From contig CM066735.1 in the NCBI GenBank assembly GCA_033961575.1, forward strand, positions 31,205,501 to 31,269,500: a stretch of 64,000 bases of DNA, read 5' to 3'. The position numbers and the translations under genes were made by a program. Positions 12,391 to 25,429 of the stretch are shown in pieces. The notes under the pieces are model-generated. The model did no database searches, had not been told where the DNA came from, and saw only the letters and a program-made list of their open reading frames with translations. The DNA comes from Aselliscus stoliczkanus (Eukaryota > Chordata > Mammalia > Chiroptera > Hipposideridae). Every line of letters starts with the position of its first letter. Position 1 is the first letter of the stretch.

Positions 12391-14446
12391 AAAACCTAGG
12401 GAAAATGATGAGTGATTTTGGTTGCGTCTTGGTGAAAAAAGAAATAGCATGTGTACCTTTAGAGGTTCATATGGAGAAAAGATCACAGCAGCATAAAATG
12501 TGAAGAATCTAAGGTCTAAGGAAGGCTTTGGACTTCACAGCACATAATCAGAGCACTTGAGGAAGTCTTATGTGTTCACTTCCCACACACAGATTCTGGC
12601 TTATGTTTCTTCCTGCTTTGTGAATCTAAGTCCTCAAAGCCATAGATTATGTGGTGTTATTTTCTTAGAGGTACTAGATATGATTTGAGATCATTGCTGA
12701 TTTAGTGTTTTTAAAGTTTTCAATAGATGCTGAGAATTTTGATTACACATATTCCTTCACCAAATTAACTTGAAAATTGGTGAAATATCATATATTGATA
12801 TCAGTACCTCTCAGTGTTAAAAATTCACACAACTAGAATTTAGTTCTACAATAATATCATGTGCAATTTCTTTGGGCTTAAAATGTATGTGCAAATTCTC
12901 AGTTAAATTACTTACTAGACAATCCCATAAAAGGTCATTATTTCCTAATTACTTGATTTCAATCAGAAACAGTCTCTCCCTCCTCTTATTACCCTCATAT
13001 TTCTAGTTATATTAGGATGATGAAAATGATGTCAAGATGTCACTGATTCAAAGAGACTGCAGGATTTTAGAGAATGGGTCTCATTAGTGGAAGGTGAAAA
13101 TAGAGAATGAAAAAGTTGAGCAACAAAAAAGAATGCATCTGTATGAAAAGAACATATTCAAGGGGAAACAACTGAGTTTGTATGGGGAATAAAAAAATGT
13201 TTTTAGTGTATATAGTAGAATATGAGAATATGAATATGCTAAAACATCTAAACTTGGAATTTAGTTCAGTAGCACAGCAAATATTCTCAATTTTTAACTC
13301 TAGGTATTTAATGCATTGCTAATGGTTTTTAGTCAAATTTTGGAATCGACTGATATTATCATAAGAAAGAATGGGACCATCAACTTGAAAAAAATATGTG
13401 TATATTGATATAATTGTAGGTCACCTTATTGAAGTTTTATAGAATTTAAATATTCTAGTTTTTATACTGAAAAATTAGATAAGTTATTTCATGTTCTTAG
13501 ATGAAATAAGTTCTTATTTTTATGCAGATTTTTACTATATAATTTAAGGTACTTATATGTTGATTGATTTCAGCTTTACGTATAATAGCTTATTATATTC
13601 CCTGTCAATTTATTAAGTTATTCTTTGAAGAAAGTGAAAATAAATATGTGTTGTAGTAGGTTGCGCTATATACTATTGTTAGTTTTACTATGCATCAGAC
13701 AAATAATTCAAGGTAGAAGTGATAAGTTATATTATAAAAGACTAATAAAATACCATGGAATTTGGAGGAAAAGAGATAGCCTTCAAGTGAAAATTAGAAA
13801 AGAATCCAAGGGAAGCCTTCTTGAAGAAGTTTCATTTCAGACAAAAATCTCATGTTTGATTAGTTTTTAACAGGTGGAATTGCATTGCTTGGAAATACCA
13901 TTTCTTCATTAGGTTGTATCTCATTTCCTAAAATAGTTTTACGCATTGACATTATTAGTTCCTTTTTCATGATATCACATTATTTCTAGCCTAATATTCT
14001 CATTAGAAATCTAAAAAGTACTAAATGCTTGGCTAAGAGAACAAAAGACCTATGATATAGAGTCTTATATATCATGGAACAGTATACATATTTTACTATA
14101 TATTTATAAGGTTACATATAACATTATATATTATATATAATGTTTCTAAGGAAAATGTTAGATAAAGATAAAGCTATTCATAATTAAATATAAAAACAAG
14201 CATTGTAGATATGAAATATTTCAAATTCATAGAGTTTCTATCTTTTTTATTGTTTCCACAAATACTATTATGTATTAGCTAGATAGTTTTGTATTAATGG
14301 TATAAAATATAGAGACATACAGAAAGCCATCATTAATAATTTTTACTCCTTCATGGTATCTTTATCTAAATAAATAATAGATTATAAATAATAATGTCAT
14401 TACATATTTCAACAATATTTTCAGAACTCTTTCCTTTTCACTTAAA

Positions 14447-14448
<2 letters not shown>

Positions 14449-14486
<38 letters not shown>
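14449..14486 (+). repeat. (AC)n microsatellite
   Basis: About 18 uninterrupted AC units. Confidence 0.97.
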
Positions 14487-15033
14487 TTTAAGCAAAACTC
14501 TAAAACTTTCCTTTCCACCATGAAATGGTTCTGAGGAAGAAATGCTCTATAGCACAAAATATATTCTAAAAGGTTTCACATCTTCAGCTGAGTGAAACAC
14601 CAGCTGGATTCTGAATAATTTAGGCAACAACTTCCCATTCATTAGTATGACTTATTTGAAAAAACCAGACCACTGGTACCATCATGGACTCCACCCTGCT
14701 GAGAGAGCAATCACATTACAATCACTTCACCCTCAGATTGGTCTAAAGGGTATTTCAGGAGCTGAGAGAACAGCATAACTTAAAGTGAACAAGAAACCTG
14801 CAGAGTTACAATAGACCATCTCCAAACTAAAACGCATGGCTGGGACCACTGTGTGACTGATCATCAGATGATACTCTACAAAACCTTTTCAGCTGAAAGA
14901 GAGGAACTTGTGTTTTTATTTCATCTTCTTGGAAGCTCAGTTGTTTAGTATCCCATGCTAATAAGACTAATGGTACATTTCCCTCCCTTCTTTTCTTTAT
15001 AGTTTTGCTACAGTCGCCAACCTCTATAGGATG

Positions 15034-15094
15034 GCAGACCTATAAACAGTGAGTCATTTCCTGGCAGACCTACAAACAGGTGAGTCATTTCCTG
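15034..15094 (+). repeat. tandem duplication, 2 x about 30 bp
   Basis: The unit GGCAGACCTATAAACAGTGA plus GTCATTTCCT occurs twice head to tail, the second copy with one substitution and one inserted G. It lies just upstream of an L1 insertion. No function is apparent. Confidence 0.85.
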
Positions 15095-15156
15095 TTCATG
15101 AGGAGCTTAGGGCTTACCGGGTAAGACAAAAACTTCGATAGAAAAACAATGGTACC

Positions 15157-15369
15157 TTCAGATATACATCTGAAGCTGCCGCAGAATAATATTAGATGTT
15201 GACTATAATTTAACACATATATAGTCATGGGATGTGGAATATAGTGTGGGGAATATAGTGTAATAGATATGTATGATATCGGGGTGGGGGGGCAGTGGAG
15301 GGGGGAGAGGGGAATCACTTTGTAAGGGGTGAAAAAGATAACTATTGCATTGTTTTGTACATCTGTAAC

Positions 15370-15405
<36 letters not shown>

Positions 15406-15426
15406 CAAAATTAAAAACAAACAAAC
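15157..15426 (+). mobile_element. LINE-1, 5'-truncated to 270 bp
   Basis: The tail of a bat-type L1 3' UTR: ATACATCTGAAGCTG, ATATTAGATGTTGACTATAA, a G-rich patch (15279-15311), TTGTTTTGTACATCTG, then an (AAT)n tail at 15371-15404 and AAAC units. A 15-bp target-site duplication, AAAAACAATGGTACC, is present at 15142-15156 and 15428-15442, so this is a recent, clean insertion. Confidence 0.93.
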
Positions 15427-16132
15427 AAAAACAATGGTACCATGTGATTTATTCCTGCTAGAAATTGGAAGAATACAACATTTGTTTATGTATTTAATAA
15501 TTGGAGTATTTTTAAAAGAAGTTATTTTGGAGGACACACTTTTACTAGAATTGTTTAAACATCATTTTGGGGACAATTATTTCAGAATTACTTTTAGAGC
15601 TATTTGCATATTTATCGGTGAATGATGAATATGATGTTTCTAATTAGTCAAAGCCAGGACTAATGATATGAAAAGTAATATCACTAGCTAACCACCCTTT
15701 TTTGGTGAAAAATGTGAAACTAGTGAATCTGGAGGCAATTTCTAAAATTAAATTAAAAATATAAAATTGTGCTAGTAAAATGTATAGTGTTTCATTATCC
15801 TACAGCTTCAATAAAGCAAACTTCACTTGGTTAATAGGTCACAAAAAGCATGGATTAAAAAACAATGTGGATGGATTTGGCTTAAATCTATTCCAACTTC
15901 TGGAAAAATATTTGCCTTACCGAGCCCTGATCAGCAGTTATCCTATATGAAGAATGCTATAAGTTTCTAATATCATAATTATACCTTAATGAAAATTTTC
16001 TTAGTTATTAGAATATTCCATAGATGCAAATCAATAAAATTTCCTCTATAATAATAATAAATAAAATATGAAATTTAGATATAGTTTGTTAAAATTAATG
16101 TAATTCTCAGGCATGTTCTATTCAGTAGCCCA

Positions 16133-16246
16133 GGGCTGGTCAAGTGGCGCCGCAGTTAAGCGCTGGCTTGGGAAGCCAGTGGCCCCGGTTCGGGTCCCAC
16201 TTATGAGGGCCAGTGACACTGCCCTCAAAAATAAATAAAGAAATCT

Positions 16247-16277
<31 letters not shown>

Positions 16278-16288
16278 CAAATTCTGAA
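16133..16288 (+). mobile_element. tRNA-derived SINE, short form
   Basis: Head GGGCTGGTCAAGTGGCGCCG with B box GGTTCGGGTCC and end CTGCCCTC. The tail carries AAAT and AAAC units. A perfect 14-bp target-site duplication, TATTCAGTAGCCCA, lies at 16119-16132 and 16289-16302. Confidence 0.95.
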
Positions 16289-16689
16289 TATTCAGTAGCC
16301 CAGTCACAGAAAGTTGAGGTTACTTTTTGTGGAGGGAGGGATCAGGAGATACTAATTCTTCTTCCTTTCTTTTTTTTGTTTCCCCTAGTGTTTTGGTGAT
16401 AAAGAAGGTAGTAGTAAACATGACACCTCTACTTTTTGTCAAAGTAAATGGTCACTGACCTCTTGCCATGTGTAATATAATTGGCTTGGAGGAATACTGG
16501 AAATATAATTTGTGCACAGAATGATGGGTGCAGGGAAAGAAAGCTGGAATCAGTGATTTTGAGCAATATCTCCATGCTGGTCACAGCTCTAGTCTCAGTC
16601 TTTGGGTTTTATTCATACTTGTCAATAGGCTGTTTAATAGTAACCACATACTTTTTAGATACAGAGTCAAAGAAACAAAATTTTTTCTT

Positions 16690-16970
16690 TCTCCACTTGT
16701 TCCATCCACATGGATTATATCCCACTCAAACTCCAGACTCAGTTCAAATTCCACCTATTATGTGAAGTCTTTTTAGATTTTATCAAGTATTAGTTATCAT
16801 TTACTTTGCCTCTCTATTATGCATAGCCTTGCATTTTTTTGCATTTGTGTTTTCCTCTAAATTTTAACCTTATGAAGGGCAGGTACATTTTGTTTCACAC
16901 TTTTCAAAGCATTTAAGGCAGTGTCTTAGATAAAATGTGGGCTCAAAGAATGTTTATAAAATATAAAAAT
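16690..16970 (+). mobile_element. L2 LINE 3' end
   Basis: The order CCAGACTCAGTTCAAATTCC, TGTGAAGTCTTTTTAG, CTTATGAAGGGCAGGTACAT, GGGCTCAAAGAATGTTTA follows the L2 3' end in sense orientation. Confidence 0.6.
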
Positions 16971-17039
16971 AAAAACACATGTACCACAGTGACATCTTTA
17001 GTTTATCCAGTAGTTTTTTAAGTTCATTATTCATATAAG

Positions 17040-17222
17040 CAGGCTATGCTCTATGCATTTTCCTTGGTAATCGCCTCAGCAGTCTTGTGAAACTAATAAT
17101 ACTAATCTTATTTCACAGATGAGAAGACTATGAGGCTAAGTTGTTTAAAACCATACAGATAGCATGTCACAAAGTCAACACTCAAATCCAAATTCAACTT
17201 CATGACTAGTGCCCTTTCCATA
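17040..17222 (-). mobile_element. MIR SINE
   Basis: The plus strand reads ATTTCACAGATGAGAAGACT, ATGAGGCTAAGTTG, ACCATACAGATAGCATGTCA and AACACTCAAATCCAAATTCA, the reverse complement of the MIR core. Confidence 0.75.
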
Positions 17223-17298
17223 TAGTTGTAATTGATGTAAAATTGTATGTACTATTGAGGCCTTTTTTTTCATCTTCGCAAGAAAAAAAATATTCTAT

Positions 17299-17380
17299 TG
17301 GGTTGTCGGAAAAGTCATCACATGTTTTCTCTGTTTTTTGTTACAAAAATGCATCATGACTTTTCTGACAACCCAGTGTT
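17299..17380. mobile_element. mariner-derived MITE (hairpin)
   Basis: An 82-bp palindrome: TTGGGTTGTCGGAAAAGTCA at the left, TGACTTTTCTGACAACCCAG at the right, joined by about 30 bp. The termini match those of the 1.3-kb mariner at 47639-49040. It is therefore a non-autonomous deletion product of that family, inserted next to a TA-like site in ANXA10 intron 1. Confidence 0.88.
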
Positions 17381-17460
17381 TACAAGGGACCTTGCAGGTC
17401 TAAACACAACTCTAAATGTATAAGCTATCACTTCCAAGCCAGTTATAAGAGAAAAAAGAA

Positions 17461-17464
17461 ATGT

Positions 17465-17508
<44 letters not shown>
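17461..17508 (+). repeat. (TG)n microsatellite
   Basis: TG repeat of about 48 bp with one early interruption. Confidence 0.95.
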
Positions 17509-17511
<3 letters not shown>

Positions 17512-17642
17512 TTTGTTTTAGAAGGAGGAATTAAGGAGAGAATAAGAGAAAGACAACCAAAAAGAAATTCATATTGGTTGGATCACCAAAATGCATTTAA
17601 CTGAAGAGCAGAACAATATTTAAGTTCAAGGTATTTGCAGAA

Positions 17643-17646
<4 letters not shown>

Positions 17647-17690
<44 letters not shown>
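17647..17690 (+). repeat. (AT)n microsatellite
   Basis: About 22 uninterrupted AT units. Self-complementary. Confidence 0.97.
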
Positions 17691-17693
<3 letters not shown>

Positions 17694-18154
17694 ACTCTTA
17701 TCATGAACCGCCCAATAGAGATTTGTTAGGATGGCTTTTTGTTAATGGCATTTTGAAGGAGTGAAGGAATTAGGATTGTGCCCATGATAGGGTTACTGAC
17801 CATTGAGAAGGGATAGCGTACATGGGCTGGCTAGATGTTTTCTGAAGTAATTAAGAGGAAACAGATTGAAGGGAATGAGAAAACCATTAATCTCATCCCG
17901 TTTTCTTGCCTGAGACAAAGGACTTTAGGGAGACAGAGTCACTGGGATAGAACTTTTGTGAACTTAATTTGAATCTTAAAAGACATTATGACTTCAGTTT
18001 ATATCTGGGTTAGATTTTACTACTCTATAGGAGATATATTAAAGACTATCCTGCTATTTTCTTATCTTTGAAGATAAAAAAACATCATGGAACAGATCTA
18101 AAAATTCTACTCAACCTTCCTTGTGAATGGTCTGATTAATAATAAGGTGTCATA

Positions 18155-18266
18155 GGGGGCCAGCCAAGTGGCGCGGTGGTTAAGTGCTGGCTTGGGAAGC
18201 CAGCGGCCCTGGTTCAGGTCCCACATATGAGGGCCAGTGACACTGCCCTCAAAAAAAAAAAAAAAG
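18155..18266 (+). mobile_element. tRNA-derived SINE, short form
   Basis: Head GGGGCCAGCCAAGTGGCGCG, B box GGTTCAGGTCC, end CTGCCCTC plus poly(A). A perfect target-site duplication, TAAGGTGTCATA, lies at 18143-18154 and 18267-18278. Confidence 0.95.
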
Positions 18267-19116
18267 TAAGGTGTCATAATACTTTTTATTTTCACTAATA
18301 ATATGTTATTTAGAGACCTGAAATAACATGCAAATCTAATGAACATATCCATGTCCCAAATACAATAATGTATAAATGTATTTTGCATAACATGGTGTTC
18401 TAGAGGTTAAGGAAGCTGTATGCTTATTACTATTTGTATAACTACTTTGCAATGAAACAGCACCTTTATATTCTTTATTTAATTGGAAGTTATCAGCAAG
18501 GCTGTATCAGGCAAGGTAAGCATAACTAGTTATGATATATTACGTGTCAAAATGATGACTCAATATTTATACCAGGCCATTAGCTTAATCATTGGCAACC
18601 CAGAATAATAGTGTTCTGACTTTGAACCCAGTGCTTTCCCTGTATATCTTATCTCTCAACCCTCTTCTTTTTTACTCTGTTATTATTCTCATTTTTCAAA
18701 GAATTAATGCTACTTTTATATTTGTTTATGTCTCCTGTAAAATGGTTAAAAAATCCTAATGCACATAATGTAATCTTGAGGGGATAAAACATATAATAAT
18801 GACATTTTTAAAAGGTTAAGTGAGAAGCAAATTCAATATAGGATCTACTCATACTCAAGGAACACATGCAGTCCTGAATTTCACACTTGAGAATAGAGAT
18901 TAAGCTGACATTTATTGTGTGAAGAATTGCATTTCTTGGGTTTATTAGACAATTTCTACAAAGTGATGTTGTAACTCTTAGATGGTGATTCTAAAATCTC
19001 AGCAACTTTCCTCTAATTTGACATGTTAGGGAAGTTAGTAACCAGCGCTCTGAAAGCATAGTAATTCATTTCACAAATAGAAATAGACTCCCGGTGATTA
19101 AAAATTCTTTAGCTTT

Positions 19117-19545
19117 GGGCCAGCTGAGCGGTGCATTGATTAAGAGCTGGTTTTGGGATGCCAGCGGCCCCGGTTCTGTTCCCACATATGAGGGCCAGTG
19201 ACACTGCCCTCTACAGCAAACAACAGCTCCACTTGGAGCTGGGCTGTGCGAGCCCTGGCGACGGTGTAGGCTGCAGCCCCTGCTGCAGTGGACTGCCATA
19301 GGCTACAGTGAGTGGCCGGCAGCCAGCGTGAGCTGCCAATAGCCACGGTGAGCGACATCCAGAGGCCAGCGACCGATCTGCCTCATCCGGGAAGAGCGCA
19401 ATGACAATACCAACATGGGCCAGTGAAGCAACATCCTCCACAACTAGACTGAAGAACAAAAGGACAGCAACTTGTCTGTTCCCCTTTCCAGATTCCCCAA
19501 CCCTGTTCCCCTCCCCCAATTCCCCAATAAAATCTTAAAAAAAAA
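19117..19545 (+). mobile_element. tRNA-derived SINE, long form (T+ type)
   Basis: It shares the short-form head (GGCCAGCTGAGCGGTGCATT ... CTGCCCTC), then carries a GC-rich body of about 290 bp with degenerate GTGAG/CTCAC repeats, and ends CCCCAATAAAATCTTAAAA. AATAAA followed by a T-rich pol III terminator-like site before the A tail is the hallmark of T+ SINEs. The target site is duplicated imperfectly: ATTCTTTAGCTTT (19104-19116) and ATCTTTCGCTTTT (19546-19558). Confidence 0.92.
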
Positions 19546-20901
19546 ATCTTTCGCTTTTAATAAAAGAAATCAATGATAAAGTTATCTAGTGAAGTATATG
19601 TTCTTGAAATGTTAATGAGGAAAATAATGTCCTCCTTTGCCTACTATTATCCTTCCTTTTATGCACTGAAAGACTATGGAAAAATACTGTGATGTTTTAT
19701 CCCCAACAGATTTTACTTTTATAATAATGCTTGGTTCTAGCTGTTTTTTACATTTTTTCCTTTGTCTGAGTTAATATTAACTAAAGCAAGAGAATATTAT
19801 TTTACAGAAAAATCAGTTTTCAGCTCAGTAAAATCTCAGCTGGGTTATCCATAAATAAGTTATTTAGATATATAATACAGATACTTATATTTCTGTATTA
19901 AAGGGAAGTTAACCCCAACAAAAGCTTTAGAATTTTGGAATTAATCTTGATAGTCATATGACTAACTAACATATTACAGAGTTAATGGCCAGTTTTCTTA
20001 GGGTGATTTTTGCCTTGAGCTGCTTTAAATAAATACTCTGCATAACATTTCTGTTCTATTCAGTGAGTAAAGATATACAAATCTCAAAAAAAATAAAAAA
20101 GAATTATACTGAACAAAAATAAAATATGGTACCATAATAAAGGTAGAAGGCATTCCTTATAAGTTTTCTTTACAGGCAATAGTTGTATATCAAGACATAA
20201 TTTGCCCTGGGGATGAAGGACACCAGAGAAACACATTATATCTTAATTGGTTTTATATCAGTTGGTTCACAGCTTTCTATTTCTTTAATGAAATGCAGTG
20301 ATGGCATTATCATAAGGAATTTCAGATATCTTAGTTAACTTTACAAATAGCTGATATTCTTTTAAAATGTTTGAACTATTTGAAGGTAATTTTTAAATTT
20401 CTCAAGAGTACCTGGTTTTATGGGTACTATTGGATTTAATATTGTTGTGTTTTTGTTTGTAAAAGGTGGTTGATGTTCTGATAAATAACAATTAATAAGT
20501 GATCTCATTGTGTAATATATATTTCAGAAGTCAGGAAATGTTTAGGAAGAACAATAACTTAGAAAATATTGATGCTTACCAAATTATATTGTGAGGTAGT
20601 TCCTCTTTTTTATTCATCATGAAAGTAATCTTTCAGCCATTTGACAAACCACATAATAATATCAAGGTAGTCCCCCACCCAAAGGGGAAATCCAATATTA
20701 TTTTATTTTTTAAAATACTTCTCAATTGGTTATTTTTACACTTTGAAACATTGATAATGTGCCTAAAGTTTTCCTAATATGTACTCAAGTAATATTTCAT
20801 TTTCTGCTCTAAATTACATTTGGCATGTTTTTATAATGCATTTCTCCATTAAAAAAAATGTAATAGCTACAGAGATGGACGGAGTAAGAGCTAAAGCAGT
20901 A

Positions 20902-22725
20902 TCAATGCAATTGTTATCGAGTTACCAATGACATTAAAAAAAAACAAAGCTAGAATATATAATCCTAAAATTTATATGGAACCATAAAAGACCCCGAATA
21001 GCCATGCTCATCTTGAGAAATAAGAACAAAGTGGGAGGTATCATTCTACCCAACATCAAAACATACTGCAAGTCTGCAGTAATCAAAACAGCATGTTACT
21101 GGCATAAAAACAGATGCATAGATCAATGGAACAGAATAGAGAGCCCAGAAATAAGTCCACACTTATATGGTCTTTTAACCTATGACAATGGAACCAAAAA
21201 TTTACATTGGGGTAAAGACAGTCTATTTAATAAATGGTGCTGGGAAAACTGGGCATACACATGCAAAAAAATAAAACTGGGCAACCCCCTTACTCCATAT
21301 AAAGAATAAATTCAAAATAGATTAAAGACATAAATGTAAAACCCAAAACCATAAAACACCTAGATGAAAATATAGGAAGTCAATTCACAGACAGTATCCT
21401 TAGTAATATTTTTACTGATATATCCCCGCAGGCAAGGGAAGCAAAAGAAAAAAATATTGTGGTATTACGTCAAACAAAAAAGTTTTTTCATAGCAAAGAT
21501 ACCATCAAAAAAACAAAAAGGCATTCTACCGAATGGGAGAAGATATTTGCCAATGATACATCTGATAAGGAGTTAATATCAAAAATTTATAAAAAATTCA
21601 ACTCAACACCAAAAGAACAAACAATCCAATTAAAAATGGGCAGAGGAAATGAAGTGACATTTCTCTAAAAAAGACATACAGATGGTCAACAGACATGAAA
21701 AAATGCTCAACATCATTAATCATTAGAGAAATGCAAACAAAAACCACAATGAGATAGCAACTCACTCCTGTCAGAATGGCTATCAATAAATCAACAAACA
21801 AGTGCTGGTGAAGATGTGGAGAAAAGGGAACCCTGGTACACTCTTGGGATTGCAGATTGGTGCAGTCATTATGGAAAACAGAATGGAGGTTCCTCAAAAG
21901 ATTGAAATGGAACTACCTTATGACCCATCATTTCCACTGCTGAATATCTATCCAAGGAAATCCAAAGCACTAATTCAAAAAAATATATGCAACCCTATGT
22001 TTATTGCAGTGCTATTTATAATAACCAAGATATGGAAACAACAGAAATGCCCATCGATAGATGAATGGATAAAGAAACTGTGGTACATTTATACATTGGA
22101 GTGTTACTCAGCCATAAAGAAAAGAATGAAATCTTACCATTTGCAACAACATGGATGGCCCTAGGGATATTATGCTAAGTGAAACAAGTCAGACTGAGAA
22201 AGACAAATACCATATGATCTCACATGTATGTGGAATCTAAAGAACAGAATTTATGAGGAAACAACAGAAATAGACTCAGAGATATAGGGGGAATAAAAAA
22301 CTGATGGTTGTTAGATGGAAGGGGGTGGGAATGGGGGAGAAGGTGAAGAGATTAGATAGTACAAATTGTCACAATACAGTCACAGGGATATGAAATGCAG
22401 TATGGGGAATATAATCAATAATGTTGTAAAGGTCATGTAGGGTGCCAGATGGGTACTGGACTTATTAGGGGCATCACTTCATAGACTGTGTAGATGCCTG
22501 ACCACTGTGCTATACACCTGAAGCTGAAATAGAATAATATTGAATGTCAACTGTAATTAAATGTATTATGGTCTTGGGATGTGGAGTACAACATAGGGAA
22601 GATAGTTGATGGTATTTTAACAGCTATGGATGATGTCAGAGGGGTAGTGGATGGGGGATGTTATCACCATGTAAGAGGTATAAATGTCTATTATGTTGCC
22701 TTGTGCACCTGAAAGTAATAAAAAA
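20902..22725 (+). mobile_element. LINE-1, 5'-truncated, 1.8 kb
   Basis: The C-terminal L1 ORF2 is recognisable in the plus direction ([14 protein letters not shown] at about 21210-21250), broken by frameshifts and stops, followed by the 3' UTR and an A-rich tail. A target-site duplication, AAGAGCTAAAGCAGTA (20886-20901) and AAGAGTTAAAGCAGTA (22726-22741), differs at one base. It is a moderately old insertion in ANXA10 intron 1, antisense to the gene, with no coding capacity left. Confidence 0.93.
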
Positions 22726-23159
22726 AAGAGTTAAAGCAGTACTTGTATTTACATAATTTACAAAAATTGAGGACATATGCCAAAGGCACTAAAATTCATC
22801 AACAGTCATATGGTGTCTAATGTCAAAGGAAAAAATTCTGCCAAATAAATATGTGATGTTGGATAGGAACCAATTATGGATTATTGCACAGAGACATATA
22901 TCAATCTCCTTTCTGGAAAGTGACAGTTGTTAGAAATGTTTATTTGATAGATAAATAGAAAAAAAATGTGGCAAACTGTCAAGATGTTTATATAACACTA
23001 GAATATGATTTTAACTTTGGTCTTTTATAACTGGGTTTTTACTGAGGCTGTAACTTGCTGACAAAACTGTAGCTGCCACATACATCCACATTCCAAAGTG
23101 AAAGATAGTCCACCTAGGGGGCGTTTGCAAAAAAAAAAGTCTAGAAACAATATTTGTAA

Positions 23160-23830
23160 CTCTTAGCCACTCCCTAACTTAGAGGAGTTGAAGCGGCTCT
23201 ATTTGTAATTGTAGATGTGATTTATTTGGGTAGAGGTCATAGTGTACTGTGAGACCTTCCTGCCATGGGAAGTGAAACATGAAGGGTGCTGATGTCATCA
23301 TCAAGGAAACCAACCAGACAACTTCAAATATGTTCATGGAGTTTGGGGAACACAGTGGACTCACATTGGAAAAAAGCAAAAGAGGAGATTGCGTGGCTAA
23401 CTAGCTGCTTTAAATGAGGAGAGGTGGGTTCACTAGAAATGCCTGAACTCCAAGAATTGATTGCACTTCCAGAGTTTTTTTGGGACATAGGATGTGTGAG
23501 TTTTTGCCACGGACCAATGGAGAGCCACAAAGTAGGAAGTTTCATCATAAGTCAGTTTTGAAGGGATTTAACTCCAAATCTTCCTTCAGGAGGAGTAATG
23601 AGAACTCTGAGAGCAGACATATATAACCTTCAGGAGAAGATTACTGGCAAGGAGAGGTATTTTAAGAACCTACAGTGGTCCCCCCAAAATATCTTCCTTA
23701 GCCATAGAACATCAGTGTGTTGTGAATAAAACACCTGTTAAATAAAGCCAAAGACTGTACTGAATTTTTGAAGCTTCGGTCAGGCCACTCTCAGGAGTGA
23801 GGGACTGACCTACAGAAGGATAAAAAAGCC
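23160..23830 (+). other. possible solo LTR or unassigned single-copy block
   Basis: This stretch is less AT-rich than its surroundings. It has a TATA box-like ATATATAACC at about 23619, followed about 105 bp later by AATAAA at 23726 and a second at about 23740. That spacing resembles a retroviral LTR (U3-R-U5), but I could not define terminal TG...CA ends or a duplicated target, and I do not recognise the family. Confidence 0.25.
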
Positions 23831-24014
23831 AATCTTGCCCTCCTTACTAATGGAGTTTTTTGACCTGATTCTGGCAGGAGCAGGTGAGAGAGAAGCTTTA
23901 ATAAGAAGTGTTCAAAATTTTTACTTTGCACAAATGTAGATATTTTTAATGTCTATAAATTTTTGAGAGGGGAAGTGACTTATGAATATTTAATTAGCCG
24001 AGAGCAATACAGAA

Positions 24015-24255
24015 GTCACGAGATCTCTTATAGACTGAATGTTTGTGTCCCCCTAAATTCATATAATGAAGCCTAATCCCCAGTGTGATGGTATCTGGAG
24101 GTGGAGCCTTGTGGAGGTTAATTAAATTTGTGTGAGGTTATGAGGTAGGGCCCTATGATCATAGGGATAATATTCTTATAAGAAAACTAAGAGGCCAGAG
24201 TTGGACCTCTCTCTGTCATGTGAAGATACAGTGAGAAGGAAGCATTCTGTGACTT
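24015..24255 (+). mobile_element. MaLR-type LTR fragment
   Basis: GACTGAATGTTTGTGTCCCC, then AGCCTAATCCCCAGTGTGAT, GGTATCTGGAGGTGGAGCC and CTCTCTCTGTCATGTGAAGA follow the 5' two-thirds of MST/MLT1 LTRs of the ERVL-MaLR group. It is an old, non-coding relic. Confidence 0.7.
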
Positions 24256-24334
24256 TGCTTCCAAGTTATTTTACATTAGACTGCATTATTCCATGTTTGA
24301 TTTGTAATCAAGTAAATCTATACTTTCTCTTTTT

Positions 24335-24433
24335 TTTTTTTTCTTTTTAGAGGGCAGTGTCACTGGCTCTCATATGTGGGACCCGAACCGAGTCCGCTGG
24401 CTTCCCAAGCCAGCGCTTAACCCTCAGCCGGCC
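24335..24433 (-). mobile_element. tRNA-derived SINE, short form, head-deleted
   Basis: Reverse copy running from poly(T) through GAGGGCAGTGTCACTGG to GCGCTTAACC..CAGCCGGCC. The head lacks about 13 bp between TTAACC and the 5' GGCCGGC. A perfect 17-bp target-site duplication, CTATACTTTCTCTTTTT, lies at 24318-24334 and 24434-24450. Confidence 0.93.
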
Positions 24434-25429
24434 CTATACTTTCTCTTTTTGATTGGTCTGCTTATATCATTGTCACTGGGGTCCATATGAAATGAATACT
24501 GATATGGCAATTTCATGGTATAGTTTGGTCTTTTGAGGACCTCTCAGGGAAAAGTAAAGAGATCCCCACCTCATGTGGAGTAACTATTCCTAGGGTCTTT
24601 ATGGAGTTGTTGATGCTTTATGGCACTGACTTAAATTCCTCTCTTTATATATCTAATGCATCTTTATTCCCCATGGCTTACTATGTTTCTGATTAGAGGA
24701 GGGACATGAAAAGAAATGTACATCTATCAAGTAAGTAAAAATTTGGAGCAAATATCATGACATACATAACCTGGAAACAGCTGATAATTTCTTTCTACAT
24801 TGTAAAATATAAAGGGTAGCCAGTAAAATTTAGGACTATTTTTCCATTTCTCTTGTTAATGAACATGTGTATTTCATTATAGTAAGGCTGGCTTAATTTC
24901 AAATCATTTTTGTTCCTTACTGGACAATGTAGCACTTAATTATTTAAACTCTCTTGAGTTAAGCTTTGTGGAGTTATAGTCATGGATACTTTGTGTACTT
25001 TAGTTATTATGACAGTTCATGAGATATATATTTCAATGGATAGTATTTATTATTAATCCTATTCCTTCTCTCCTTTTTCCTCATTGACATCATTTGCTTC
25101 ACATTGTAATACCACCTAGGTTTTGATTATTCTTTTGAGAGTTCCATGGACACTATCATTTTCAAGAATTATTGATATAAAATTATAAGTGCTAACTTAA
25201 TTGAGTTATAAAATTAAAACATTAAGTCTTTTAGGTATCTGCAGATATCTTCATAATAGTTTTCTATTTTTCATACACTATACCTTAGAAATTCATAATA
25301 TATGCTTTACAATGTCGATCTAAAATTGTTTATAGTCTGCAACATTACAAAGTTGGTCACTGATCCTACCAGCTTTCAAGATTATGTGGATTTATTCTGA
25401 TCGAAACCAAACACTAGAAACAAAATCAA

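Noticed and set aside
15085..15537. 150-codon minus-strand frame, the second longest in the window
   Set aside because: It spans an L1 3' UTR and its (AAT)n tail read in antisense; Ile/Tyr runs come from the triplet repeat.
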